DNA of 36,185 bases, taken from the IMG/VR virus record IMGVR_UViG_3300044638_004783, positions 1 to 36,185 of that record; one strand, given 5' to 3'. The stretch comes from a virus. The number at the start of each line of letters is the position of its first letter. Within the stretch, counting starts at the first letter, position 1. Positions 15,411 to 20,992 of the stretch are shown here, in pieces. The translations under genes were made by a program, and so were the position numbers. The notes under the pieces are model-generated. The model had not been told where the DNA came from. It made no database searches and saw only the letters and a list, made by a program, of their open reading frames with translations.

Positions 15411-15439
15411 TTGACATTCTAATCAATATGCGGTATAAT
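15411..15439 (+). promoter_or_regulatory. Strong sigma-70-type promoter, head of the early region
   Basis: TTGACA at 15411-15416 and TATAAT at 15434-15439 are both perfect consensus with a 17-base spacer. Transcription would start near 15446 and give a leader of about 230 bases before the first larger early gene. A terminator lies about 60-90 bases into that leader. Confidence 0.85.
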
Positions 15440-15491
15440 ATAAGCAATAGGGAAAGTTATGTCGAAAATACATAGCAATCTACTATAAAAC

Positions 15492-15539
15492 ACGCAAAAT
15501 ACAAGCGCTTACGGTTTAATTCGTAGGCGCTTTTTGCGT
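15492..15539 (+). terminator. Leader terminator / attenuator after the early promoter
   Basis: The core stem 15504-15513 pairs with 15522-15531 (AGCGCTTACG with CGTAGGCGCT, one GU) around an 8-base loop, followed by TTTTT. The flanking ACGCAAAA (15492-15499) can also pair with TTTTGCGT. It lies within 100 bases of a perfect promoter and upstream of the genes it should serve, as an attenuator or the end of a short RNA. Confidence 0.75.
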
Positions 15540-15543
15540 TAGG

Positions 15544-15622
15544 TTTCCTTACTCACCCCCCGAGGTAAGGAAAAAACGCTAAATAATCTGCGATTCCCCC
15601 CCGTGTCAAAGGTTATTTAGCG
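15544..15622 (+). other. Two further leader hairpins with C-tracts
   Basis: TTTCCTTAC (15544-15552) pairs with GTAAGGAAA (15565-15573) around a C-rich loop. CGCTAAATAA (15577-15586) pairs perfectly with TTATTTAGCG (15613-15622) around a 26-base loop that carries a run of seven Cs. The second stem ends exactly where the pseudoknot at 15623 begins, so the three could stack. Function unknown. Confidence 0.55.
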
Positions 15623-15650
15623 CCTCCTGAGCATGAGGTTAAAAGGCTCA
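15623..15650 (+). promoter_or_regulatory. H-type pseudoknot, copy 1
   Basis: Stem 1 pairs CCTC (15623-15626) with GAGG (15635-15638). The loop of stem 1 holds TGAGC (15628-15632), which pairs with GCTCA (15646-15650). The intervening third loop is TTAAAAG (7 bases). It lies 28 bases upstream of the ATG at 15679 and 17 bases before its AAGGAG ribosome site. The same architecture recurs at 15839 and 18707. Confidence 0.6.
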
Positions 15651-15678
15651 CTTCCACAATAACCGTCAAGGAGAACAA

Positions 15679-15822
15679 ATGGAGATCTACATCCAGACGT
15701 GCGGGTGGTGCGAAAAATACCTACCAATTTACGATAACGACATGTGCGTAGATTGCTACGAAGAAGGCGTTGAAGAAGATGACGCTGATCCTGTTGCTAC
15801 TGACGACGAAGGCTATTCCTAA
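15679..15822 (+). CDS. Small zinc-ribbon-like acidic protein
   Basis: A 47-residue protein with two Cys pairs (TCGWC and MCVDC, 11 residues apart), probably one zinc site, followed by a very acidic tail (YEEGVEEDDADP). AAGGAG lies 6 bases before the ATG. It is the first gene after the strong early promoter and the structured leader, so it should be among the first phage proteins made. A regulator of host functions is possible, but that is inference. Confidence 0.7.
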   Translation: MEIYIQTCGWCEKYLPIYDNDMCVDCYEEGVEEDDADPVATDDEGYS

Positions 15823-15838
15823 GTTGTAGTAAATTTCA

Positions 15839-15866
15839 CCTCCTGAGTACGAGGCTAAAAAGCTCA
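15839..15866 (+). promoter_or_regulatory. H-type pseudoknot, copy 2
   Basis: CCTC (15839-15842) pairs with GAGG (15851-15854). TGAGT (15844-15848) pairs with GCTCA (15862-15866), the last pair being a T-G wobble where copy 1 has C-G. The third loop CTAAAAA is again 7 bases. It lies in the 85-base gap before the gene at 15908. Confidence 0.6.
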
Positions 15867-15907
15867 CACAAGGTAAATTCAACCAACCAAAAGAAAGAGG
15901 AAATATT

Positions 15908-16357
15908 ATGATCAGCAAGAATGCACTCAAGTCAGGTGGAGTGACTGTTCTTTCAAGTCTTGTCACGTACATCTTGGTTCGTGGCGCAATTGAGATTTGC
16001 GAGCTTTCGTTCACGCTAGGCAAGACTGTTTACAAAAACCGCAAGAAGACAAGTTTTCCAAGAAAAGAAGAAAAAGTTTTCGATAATCTTGAAAAACTGT
16101 CAGCAGAAGAACAATCGGAATTGCTCTCCCAATTCAACGCTGGCACTACTCCAGAAGAAATAAAGACTTTTGAAAAGTTTTCTGAAAAACTTTTAGAAGC
16201 GTATGGTTATGACGCAAAAACCGTTAATCCTGATGAAACAAATCAGGTAAGCAAGCTAGACCAAAACTTCGCTAAAAGTTTCCTGGTCAAAATCAATTCT
16301 AAGGCTACTGGCCTTGGTGCTAGTGCCGCTAGCATTGCAAAGAAGATTCACTTCTAA
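15908..16357 (+). CDS. Hypothetical early protein with N-terminal hydrophobic segment
   Basis: A 149-residue protein. Residues about 11-28 (GVTVLSSLVTYILVRGAI) could be a membrane span. The rest is Lys/Glu-rich and helical (EKVFDNLEKLSAEEQSELLS and on), with a KATGLGASAASIAKKIHF tail. It has AGAGG before the ATG and a strong intrinsic terminator right after the stop. Its own pseudoknot lies upstream. Position and leader suggest high early expression. The function is unknown. Confidence 0.7.
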   Translation: MISKNALKSGGVTVLSSLVTYILVRGAIEICELSFTLGKTVYKNRKKTSFPRKEEKVFDNLEKLSAEEQSELLSQFNAGTTPEEIKTFEKFSEKLLEAYGYDAKTVNPDETNQVSKLDQNFAKSFLVKINSKATGLGASAASIAKKIHF

Positions 16358-16360
16358 CAC

Positions 16361-16407
16361 AAATAGTAGGGGTTGCAGGTAATACTGCAGCCCCTACTAT
16401 TTTTTTG
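16361..16407 (+). terminator. Strong intrinsic terminator
   Basis: Bases 16361-16377 pair with 16385-16401 (17 bp, one GU) around a 7-base loop, followed by an unbroken T-run to 16407. It starts 3 bases after the stop at 16357. No promoter is visible before the next gene at 16433, so later genes need readthrough or antitermination. Confidence 0.9.
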
Positions 16408-16432
16408 CCTAAAACAAGCGAAGGAGGAAAAA

Positions 16433-16606
16433 ATGCTTTGGATGGACCCAGTTACCAAAACATGGGGTGAAGGAGATCATCTTTACACCATTGATCCAAT
16501 TCACTACGTTCATGCTATACAAGCTGAAATTGAAGAAGCCATAGAAGAGGGCGATGAAGAAAAGCTACTTTCTTTGATGATGCGATACGGAAGGAAAGTA
16601 AAATGA
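16433..16606 (+). CDS. Hypothetical small protein
   Basis: A 57-residue protein starting MLWMDPVTKTWGEGDHLY, with an acidic helix (AIQAEIEEAIEEGDEEKLLS). AAGGAGG lies 7 bases before the ATG and sets the start. The stop overlaps the next ATG (ATGA), so the two are coupled. Unrecognised. Confidence 0.7.
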   Translation: MLWMDPVTKTWGEGDHLYTIDPIHYVHAIQAEIEEAIEEGDEEKLLSLMMRYGRKVK

Positions 16607-16740
16607 CCCACGTAGCAAATCATATGAGTGGTTGGTGCATGACTAACAACCACACAAACTGCGCTGGCATTTTTGAGTCCAGTATGGAAAGCAAAACACC
16701 CGCCCAATGGAAATGTCCATGTTCTTGTCATAAGGAGTAA
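16603..16740 (+). CDS. Small Cys/His protein
   Basis: A 45-residue protein. GWCMTNNHTNC near the start and WKCPCSCHKE at the end give C-x7-C and C-x-C-x-CH groups, a likely zinc site. This layout is familiar from tiny actinophage proteins of unknown role. The start overlaps the previous stop (ATGA). The stop is 2 bases before the next ATG, and the ribosome site of that gene lies inside its last codons. Confidence 0.7.
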   Translation: MTHVANHMSGWCMTNNHTNCAGIFESSMESKTPAQWKCPCSCHKE

Positions 16741-16742
16741 AA

Positions 16743-17177
16743 ATGCCTGTACCTACATCGGATAAAGTAGATCGCTTTTTTAGTTGGGAAGTACACGAAT
16801 CAGAAGATAAACTAGAACAAATGAAATCAATTGCTTCGTTACACGATTTGTTATGTAGAGATGTATTATTAGCTAAACTAGTTATGCTAGAAGATGATGA
16901 TCCAAATTACAAAACGGCGATAAGATATTTACACGGGTTATTAGAAGTATGCCCAGACGATTTATCGTGTGGTGTATACGTTGTTTTAAGTATTGATGCG
17001 TATACTAAAGATCAAGAAGACTACGCTCAAAGTTTACTTAATCTGTGCATGGAAAGTAATCCAAGACACAAACTTGGTTTATTAGCTAAAAAAATGTATA
17101 GCAAGTACACTCCAAGCGCAGTTAAACAAGTTATTTCAACAGCAATGGAATTAATAGAAATTGAAGAAGATAAGTAA
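16743..17177 (+). CDS. Hypothetical helical protein (TPR-like?)
   Basis: A 144-residue protein predicted almost all helical: SIASLHDLLCRDVLLAKLVM, YKTAIRYLHGLLEVCPDDLS, DAYTKDQEDYAQSLLNLC and NPRHKLGLLAKKMYSKYTP. Paired helices of about 35 residues with these spacings recall tetratricopeptide repeats. This is shape recognition, not a motif match. AAGGAG precedes the ATG. It is the last gene before an internal promoter. Confidence 0.65.
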   Translation: MPVPTSDKVDRFFSWEVHESEDKLEQMKSIASLHDLLCRDVLLAKLVMLEDDDPNYKTAIRYLHGLLEVCPDDLSCGVYVVLSIDAYTKDQEDYAQSLLNLCMESNPRHKLGLLAKKMYSKYTPSAVKQVISTAMELIEIEEDK

Positions 17178-17199
17178 ATTAGGTAATTTGTTTTATATA

Positions 17200-17208
17200 T
17201 GGTATAAT
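17200..17208 (+). promoter_or_regulatory. Extended -10 promoter
   Basis: TGGTATAAT at 17200-17208 is a consensus extended -10 (TGnTATAAT). No convincing -35 lies upstream, as expected for extended -10 promoters. Transcription would start near 17215. The transcript begins with GGGGAAAACTATA, similar to the GGGAAAGTTATG found after the 15411 promoter. Confidence 0.7.
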
Positions 17209-17237
17209 TAATGTGTTGGGGAAAACTATACCCAATT

Positions 17238-17263
17238 ACCGTCTCAAATTGAGGCGGTTTTTT
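17238..17263 (+). terminator. Leader terminator / attenuator before the 17285 gene
   Basis: ACCGTCTC (17238-17245) pairs with GAGGCGGT (17251-17258) around AAATT, followed by TTTTTT. It lies about 25 bases after the expected start of transcription and just upstream of the gene at 17285. A short TTGGG/CCCAA hairpin precedes it. Confidence 0.8.
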
Positions 17264-17284
17264 ATTGTTTAAAGAGAGGAAGAT

Positions 17285-17647
17285 ATGAGCACTTTAGCCT
17301 ACAATATAATTTGGATATTTATCGTAGTTGTCTCGTCTGCTATCGCATTTAAAGCAGGTTTTAACAAGTACAAAAGAGAATCCATTATTGAGCGTTTTAC
17401 AGAAACGTTGCGTTTAATCCAAAATGAACGCGCGATACAAGAAACTCAAATTACATTTACAAAACTATGGTGCGAGAAAATTAACTTCATAAATTCGGAT
17501 GAAGAATTTCCTCAATATCTACAATCTATTTCTAGTACTATGGTAAAAGAAATGATTAGTTCTGTAAATATCATGCAAGAAATGGTAGATAGTTCTAAGC
17601 GTTTTGAATCTGTAATCAAAGAAGAACTTAAAACATTAACCAAATAG
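17285..17647 (+). CDS. Small membrane-anchored helical protein
   Basis: A 120-residue protein. Residues about 6-24 (NIIWIFIVVVSSAIAFKAG) are one membrane span with a short outside N-terminus. The remainder is helical and charged (YKRESIIERFTETLRLIQNE and on) and could form a coiled coil in the cytoplasm. AGAGGA precedes the ATG. An attenuator lies directly upstream. Unknown function; a membrane role in superinfection exclusion or host modification is possible but unproven. Confidence 0.7.
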   Translation: MSTLAYNIIWIFIVVVSSAIAFKAGFNKYKRESIIERFTETLRLIQNERAIQETQITFTKLWCEKINFINSDEEFPQYLQSISSTMVKEMISSVNIMQEMVDSSKRFESVIKEELKTLTK

Positions 17648-17657
17648 GAGAACAGCT

Positions 17658-17945
17658 GTGAGTGAACTTCAGTACAATTTCATCACTACAATGAGCGAAG
17701 AAGGGCTTTGTGCTAACGAAGATCCTGGTTTGTTTGTTAGTGATATTGAAGAAGAGAAGTCATACCGTTTAGCTAAAGAAATATGCAAAAATTGCCCGAT
17801 TAAAGTTCCGTGCTTTGATTATGCAATGGAAGTTTCCCCATATGGAGTATGGGGAGGTACAACTGAATATGAACGTACCCGCATGAAGGGTAAAAAGCAT
17901 TTCATGGGTCTGAGTGTTTATTCAGACAGAGCTTTATCAATCTAA
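17658..17945 (+). CDS. WhiB-family Fe-S transcription regulator
   Basis: A 95-residue protein of normal WhiB size. It has a first Cys in EGLCANEDPGLF, CKNCPIKVPC (C-x2-C-x5-C) and SPYGVWGGTTEYER. All four cluster ligands and the GVWGG turn are present. The start is GTG at 17658 with AGGAG upstream. A second WhiB-like protein (4574-5095) lies on the other strand; this one belongs to the early region and may alter host sigma-factor activity, as known for mycobacteriophage TM4 WhiB. Confidence 0.9.
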   Translation: MSELQYNFITTMSEEGLCANEDPGLFVSDIEEEKSYRLAKEICKNCPIKVPCFDYAMEVSPYGVWGGTTEYERTRMKGKKHFMGLSVYSDRALSI

Positions 17946-17965
17946 TTAAACTATAAGGAGTAATA

Positions 17966-18376
17966 ATGAGTACAGAAAATGGTTATGAGTTTGTTGAAGA
18001 TATTCCAGTTTCTAACGAAGAAAATAGATATGTCGCTAAATATCTAGACCTTTCAGAAGTGCTACGCAATAATCCAGGTCAGATTATTAAGCTGACTGAA
18101 CGGAAGAGCGCTTCATTTATTTCTTCAATTAACCAAGGAGTTTTAAAAGCCTTTAAGCCAAAGGGTGAGTTTAAAGCCGTTGGTAGAATGCAAGGCAAAG
18201 ATGGCTTACAAGATTGCTACATTCAATTTGTAGGAACACCATCTCACACGTCTGAGGACACTAACTACCTTAAAGTAGTATCCGAGGCTATTGCTGCTAC
18301 TAATTTAGTAGACCCAGAATACGCAGAAGACGAATCTTGGGAATACGAGTACCAGTCTCCAGAAATTGTAAAATAA
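17966..18376 (+). CDS. Hypothetical protein
   Basis: A 136-residue protein, unrecognised. It has an acidic start, a middle that looks alpha/beta (SEVLRNNPGQIIKLTERKSA, KPKGEFKAVGRMQGKDGLQD and CYIQFVGTP) and an acidic tail. ATAAGGAG precedes the ATG. The stop overlaps the next start (TAATG). Confidence 0.65.
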   Translation: MSTENGYEFVEDIPVSNEENRYVAKYLDLSEVLRNNPGQIIKLTERKSASFISSINQGVLKAFKPKGEFKAVGRMQGKDGLQDCYIQFVGTPSHTSEDTNYLKVVSEAIAATNLVDPEYAEDESWEYEYQSPEIVK

Positions 18377-18660
18377 TGCTAGAGCCTGATGAATTTGACG
18401 AAGCAACAAAGCTAATCATGGAAGCTTTTGATGCTAAATTTATTGGCTATTTAGTGTGTAGATTTTGTAACTCTAAGCTTAGTCAAGAAAGATCTAATAT
18501 CTATGACCACTGTTCAAGTAGTGATTGCGTCTTAACTTGGCGACGAGAGCGTCTTGAACAGTTTCGGCTAGATTTAGTTCCTAAGCAAGGATTTGCAATT
18601 TCGTTCAAGAGTGACGAGCACGTTCGTTCTATTGGTCGCTCATCTGGAAGATCAATTTAA
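18376..18660 (+). CDS. Zinc-ribbon-like protein
   Basis: A 94-residue protein. Residues about 23-47 hold CRFCNSKL, then DHCSSSDC: C-x2-C followed by C-x4-C, a probable zinc site. A basic stretch comes next (WRRERLEQFRLDLVPKQ). The ATG overlaps the previous stop in TAATG, which decides this start over longer forms. A DNA- or RNA-binding role is plausible. Confidence 0.7.
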   Translation: MLEPDEFDEATKLIMEAFDAKFIGYLVCRFCNSKLSQERSNIYDHCSSSDCVLTWRRERLEQFRLDLVPKQGFAISFKSDEHVRSIGRSSGRSI

Positions 18661-18706
18661 GCAGACAAAACAAAACAGAGACTCACTTCCCTGATTCTTT
18701 GTTTAC

Positions 18707-18734
18707 ACACCTGAGCAAGTGTTTAAACTGCTCA
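18707..18734 (+). promoter_or_regulatory. H-type pseudoknot, copy 3
   Basis: ACAC (18707-18710) pairs with GTGT (18719-18722): all four stem-1 pairs differ or are rearranged relative to copies 1 and 2 (CCTC/GAGG), yet pairing is kept. TGAGC (18712-18716) pairs with GCTCA (18730-18734). The third loop TTAAACT is 7 bases. The ribosome site AAGGAG of the gene at 18756 follows 13 bases later. Confidence 0.6.
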
Positions 18735-18755
18735 ACAAAACTAATAAGGAGAGCA

Positions 18756-19025
18756 ATGAAAATTTTAAAGAAACAGCAATGTTATGCGGTGGTTATAAAC
18801 GACAGCGATGTGTACGAGGAGCTTTGTGGGCAAGAAGAAATAGATCAAGTTCCAATTTTATGCGGTACTCGTGAGCTCGCTGAGTATTTTGCTAAAGAAG
18901 CCAATATTGAATGGAATCAAGACAACGATGGAACTTGTTACTGTGGTGATTGTGGTACAAGTTCTCCTATGTGTTATGACCGAGTAGTATTCAGTGTTCG
19001 AGAAGTTCAGATATATTGGAATTAA
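18756..19025 (+). CDS. Hypothetical Cys-rich protein
   Basis: An 89-residue protein. It starts MKILKKQQCYAVVINDSDVY and later has CYCGDCGTSSPMC, a cluster that could bind metal. TRELAEYFAKEAN is a probable helix. AAGGAG is well spaced before this ATG. It is preceded by the third pseudoknot and followed by a tRNA-Leu gene. Confidence 0.65.
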   Translation: MKILKKQQCYAVVINDSDVYEELCGQEEIDQVPILCGTRELAEYFAKEANIEWNQDNDGTCYCGDCGTSSPMCYDRVVFSVREVQIYWN

Positions 19026-19036
19026 TAATCCTCTAA

Positions 19037-19109
19037 GCCCGAATAGCCCAACGGCAGAGGCGGAGGACTTAAAATCCTTTCAGTGTGGGTTCGAATCCCA
19101 CTTCGGGCA
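19037..19109 (+). tRNA. tRNA-Leu(UAA) with short variable loop
   Basis: A 73-base cloverleaf. Acceptor GCCCGAA/TTCGGGC; D-arm starting GCCC with GG in the loop; anticodon stem GAGGA/TCCTT around CTTAAAA (anticodon TAA); variable loop of only five bases TCAGT; T-arm GTGGG/CCCAC around TTCGAAT; discriminator A; no encoded CCA. Bacterial tRNA-Leu normally has a long variable arm, so this is atypical, although the anticodon and A73 fit leucine. Confidence 0.88.
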
Positions 19110-19141
19110 CGAAAACAAATTATTAAACAAGGAGATAAGTA

Positions 19142-19339
19142 ATGTACAACGACAACGCTGCATATCAAATAGATCAAGCTTTGTGTATTTGTGGTTGCAA
19201 AGTGCTTTGGCATAACATAGTTGAACATCCAGATGGTTCAGTAGATATCGGTAAATGTGAAAACAGCTACGAAACAAGTATTTTTCCAACTTGTGGTTGC
19301 ACAGAATTTCATTTCGCATACACAGACGGTGCAATTTGA
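19142..19339 (+). CDS. Small Cys-rich protein
   Basis: A 65-residue protein with CICGC at residues 15-19, later GKCENSY, and PTCGCTEFHF near the end. The two C-x-C elements plus CENS suggest a metal site. AAGGAG precedes the ATG. Its stop overlaps the next gene's TTG start. Unrecognised family, but typical of small actinophage zinc proteins. Confidence 0.65.
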   Translation: MYNDNAAYQIDQALCICGCKVLWHNIVEHPDGSVDIGKCENSYETSIFPTCGCTEFHFAYTDGAI

Positions 19340-19500
19340 ATACGCTAAAGCTCACTAAAGAACAAGTGAGACTTCTAATTTCAGCTTTGCAGCAGTCAAT
19401 TGATAGCGTAAACACTGAGGAACCAACATTGTTGGATATGAATCAAAATGCCGTTTACGTCAATAGAAGCCGAGTGTTTTATCAACCAATCAAGGGATAA
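19336..19500 (+). CDS. Hypothetical small protein (TTG start)
   Basis: A 54-residue protein, NTLKLTKEQVRLLISALQQS at the start, largely helical. The TTG overlaps the previous stop (TTGA), which supports coupling and fixes the start. Unrecognised. Confidence 0.6.
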   Translation: MNTLKLTKEQVRLLISALQQSIDSVNTEEPTLLDMNQNAVYVNRSRVFYQPIKG

Positions 19501-19504
19501 AATA

Positions 19505-20041
19505 ATGACAAAATCAACTAAAAAAGCAGTAAGAAATAAAAGTATTGATTTAGTTCGTTGCGAATTATCTAAACTTTCAAAAATTTCAAATAAGGAATTT
19601 TCTAGAAAGCTAACTTTGGGTAATCCACCAGCCTCAGTCATTGTAAAGGGAAAGCTAGAGCAAGATCCACTAGGTCGTTTTATTATTTCCGAGCTCACCA
19701 TCATTGGAAATTCAGTGTCATCGGACATTCTTCGCCACATTCCAATTCAATCAATTGAAGACGAAGCCAATTGGGAAGTTGCCAAAAATTTGGACGCTCT
19801 TTTTTTAGAACTTCCTCCACTTGATCGTAACAATTTTGATAATCCAGCATCATTTTCCGAAGCTGTCTCCGTTTACATAAGAGCAGCAGCGCTTATTTCT
19901 AGCAAACCTGTCTTGCAAATTTGTGAGATGTTTGACCTTCCAGGGCCACGCGTACACGCATGGGTACGTGAAGCTAGACTTCGTGGAGACCTACCTACAA
20001 CAACAAGGAGAAAGCAATGGGATACGCACCGAATGAAGTAA
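19505..20041 (+). CDS. Helix-turn-helix protein
   Basis: A 178-residue protein. Basic N-terminus (TKSTKKAVRNKS), a middle of unknown fold, and a C-terminal segment (about 138-165: KPVLQICEMFDLPGPRVHAW, then VREARLRGDLP) that reads as a helix-turn-helix. ATG at 19505 was chosen because it follows the previous stop closely. It could regulate phage genes. The next gene starts inside its last codons. Confidence 0.6.
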   Translation: MTKSTKKAVRNKSIDLVRCELSKLSKISNKEFSRKLTLGNPPASVIVKGKLEQDPLGRFIISELTIIGNSVSSDILRHIPIQSIEDEANWEVAKNLDALFLELPPLDRNNFDNPASFSEAVSVYIRAAALISSKPVLQICEMFDLPGPRVHAWVREARLRGDLPTTTRRKQWDTHRMK

Positions 20042-20238
20042 GAACAGTTGAAGAAATGATCAAAGTTCTTCAAACAGAATATGAGATCGTCTCAAAAATA
20101 GATCAGGCTGAAGCCGAATCTGGTGCTATTGAAGACGAAGAGATCCAATTCAACAATGGTTGGGCTAGTGGTATGGTTCGTGCCATACAACTATTAAAGG
20201 GAGAAAATTGGGATTGGGATGGGTTCCACCAAACTTAA
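20017..20238 (+). CDS. Hypothetical acidic protein
   Basis: A 73-residue protein with an N-terminal acidic helix (VEEMIKVLQTEYEIVSKIDQ) and a Trp-rich end (GWASGMVRAI, ENWDWDGFHQT). AAGGAG lies within the previous gene, which it overlaps by 25 bases. The tRNA cluster follows. Confidence 0.65.
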   Translation: MGYAPNEVRTVEEMIKVLQTEYEIVSKIDQAEAESGAIEDEEIQFNNGWASGMVRAIQLLKGENWDWDGFHQT

Positions 20239-20247
20239 TCTAATATC

Positions 20248-20321
20248 GGGGCGGTAGCTCAGCTGGTCAGAGCAGCGGACTCATAATCCGTCGGTCCTGG
20301 GTTCAAGTCCCAGTCGCCCCA
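20248..20321 (+). tRNA. tRNA with CAU anticodon (Met, or Ile2)
   Basis: A 74-base cloverleaf. Acceptor GGGGCGG/TCGCCCC; D-arm GCTCAGCTGGTCAGAGC; anticodon stem GCGGA/TCCGT with loop CTCATAA (CAT); T-arm CTGGG/CCCAG around TTCAAGT; discriminator A; no CCA. The CAU anticodon could be elongator Met or, if modified to lysidine, Ile for AUA codons. An initiator is unlikely because the acceptor end is fully paired. Confidence 0.92.
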
Positions 20322-20322
20322 C

Positions 20323-20395
20323 ACGCCTGTAGCTCAGGGGATAGAGCAACAGACTTCTAATCTGTTGGTCGTTGGTTCGAATCCAACCAGGCGTA
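20323..20395 (+). tRNA. tRNA-Arg(UCU)
   Basis: A 73-base cloverleaf. Acceptor ACGCCTG/CAGGCGT; anticodon stem ACAGA/TCTGT with loop CTTCTAA (TCT); T-arm GTTGG/CCAAC around TTCGAAT; discriminator A; no CCA. It reads AGA codons, frequent in this AT-rich phage. It starts one base after the preceding tRNA. Confidence 0.95.
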
Positions 20396-20398
20396 CTG

Positions 20399-20442
20399 AA
20401 AGGGTATGTATTGAAGTGGGGAAGCTGATTTGCATACCCTTT
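20399..20442 (+). other. Hairpin between tRNA-Arg and tRNA-Lys
   Basis: AAAGGGTATG (20399-20408) pairs perfectly with CATACCCTTT (20433-20442) around a 24-base loop. It may be a processing or spacing structure of the tRNA transcript. It has no proper U-tract. Confidence 0.5.
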
Positions 20443-20446
20443 CTTA

Positions 20447-20519
<73 letters not shown>

Positions 20520-20521
20520 CG

Positions 20522-20642
20522 TATCTGGTCGTTTAACGCGTAGTGGTATACCCCAACCATCCGCCTACGCAAGACACCTGACAAGCGTTTTACTTCTCTT
20601 TCCGCTTGTTGGGAGATGTGGGTTTGACTCCCACCCAGATAT
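20522..20642 (+). ncRNA. tRNA-like element with enlarged anticodon loop
   Basis: Acceptor TATCTGG/CCAGATA (7 bp) and T-arm GTGGG/CCCAC around TTTGACT are clear at the ends. Inside, CCAAC (20553-20557) pairs with GTTGG (20608-20612), leaving a canonical 5-base variable loop GAGAT. This gives an anticodon-type stem at the right place, but the loop is 50 bases instead of 7. A D-arm GTTT..TATAC with GG in its loop is possible. An alternative fold has GCGTAG/CTACGC (20538/20565) and ACAAGCG/CGCTTGT (20581/20603). It starts 3 bases after tRNA-Lys. It may be a degenerate tRNA, a tRNA with an insertion, or a tRNA mimic. Confidence 0.55.
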
Positions 20643-20683
20643 ATGCTTATTATATGTTTACACAAATAGAAAGGACTGTCCAC

Positions 20684-20920
20684 ATGATGGGTGAAATGGT
20701 ACAGATCATACCAAGTAAGAAACAACGAGAGTCAACTTCTAAGTTCTCTCCGTCAGTTAAAAAAGCAAGATTGTTGGAGCAAACTAGAAGAGCAGCGTTA
20801 GCTCGTCAACGTGCGCTTACTTTGTTGAGCAAGCGTTATCCAGACGAGTTCAATGAGATCCGTGCATCAGAGCGCGAGATTATCAATCAAACTTCAGGAA
20901 GTCTTCCTGGGGACGAATAA
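20684..20920 (+). CDS. Hypothetical basic protein
   Basis: A 78-residue basic helical protein (SKKQRESTSKFSPSVKKARL, then QTRRAALARQRALTLLSKRY). AAGGA lies 8 bases before the ATG, which rules out longer forms running into the tRNA-like element. It may bind nucleic acid; unrecognised. A large hairpin follows its stop. Confidence 0.65.
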   Translation: MMGEMVQIIPSKKQRESTSKFSPSVKKARLLEQTRRAALARQRALTLLSKRYPDEFNEIRASEREIINQTSGSLPGDE

Positions 20921-20927
20921 ATAAGCC

Positions 20928-20968
20928 CAGTAGGGAGTCATTGGAGTTTATCCAGTGGCTCCCTACTG
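20928..20968 (+). terminator. Terminator-like hairpin
   Basis: CAGTAGGGAGTCATTGG (20928-20944) pairs with 20952-20968 over 17 bp (two GU) around a 7-base loop. Only a short T-stretch follows, so it may be a weak terminator or a 3' stability element. It lies between the genes at 20684 and 20993. Confidence 0.6.
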
Positions 20969-20992
20969 CCATTTAATGAAGGTGGTGGTACA

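Noticed and set aside
15721-16023. Minus-strand frame opposite the first two early genes
   Set aside because: It is antisense to two supported genes and a pseudoknot, and has no ribosome site; a shadow frame.
19341-19360. CGCTAAAGCTCAC as another pseudoknot copy
   Set aside because: It lacks the upstream TGAGC and a stem 1, and lies in a coding sequence.
20522-20642. Group I intron in the last tRNA-like gene
   Set aside because: The insertion is only about 43 bases, far too short for a group I core, and no P/Q/R/S elements are visible.
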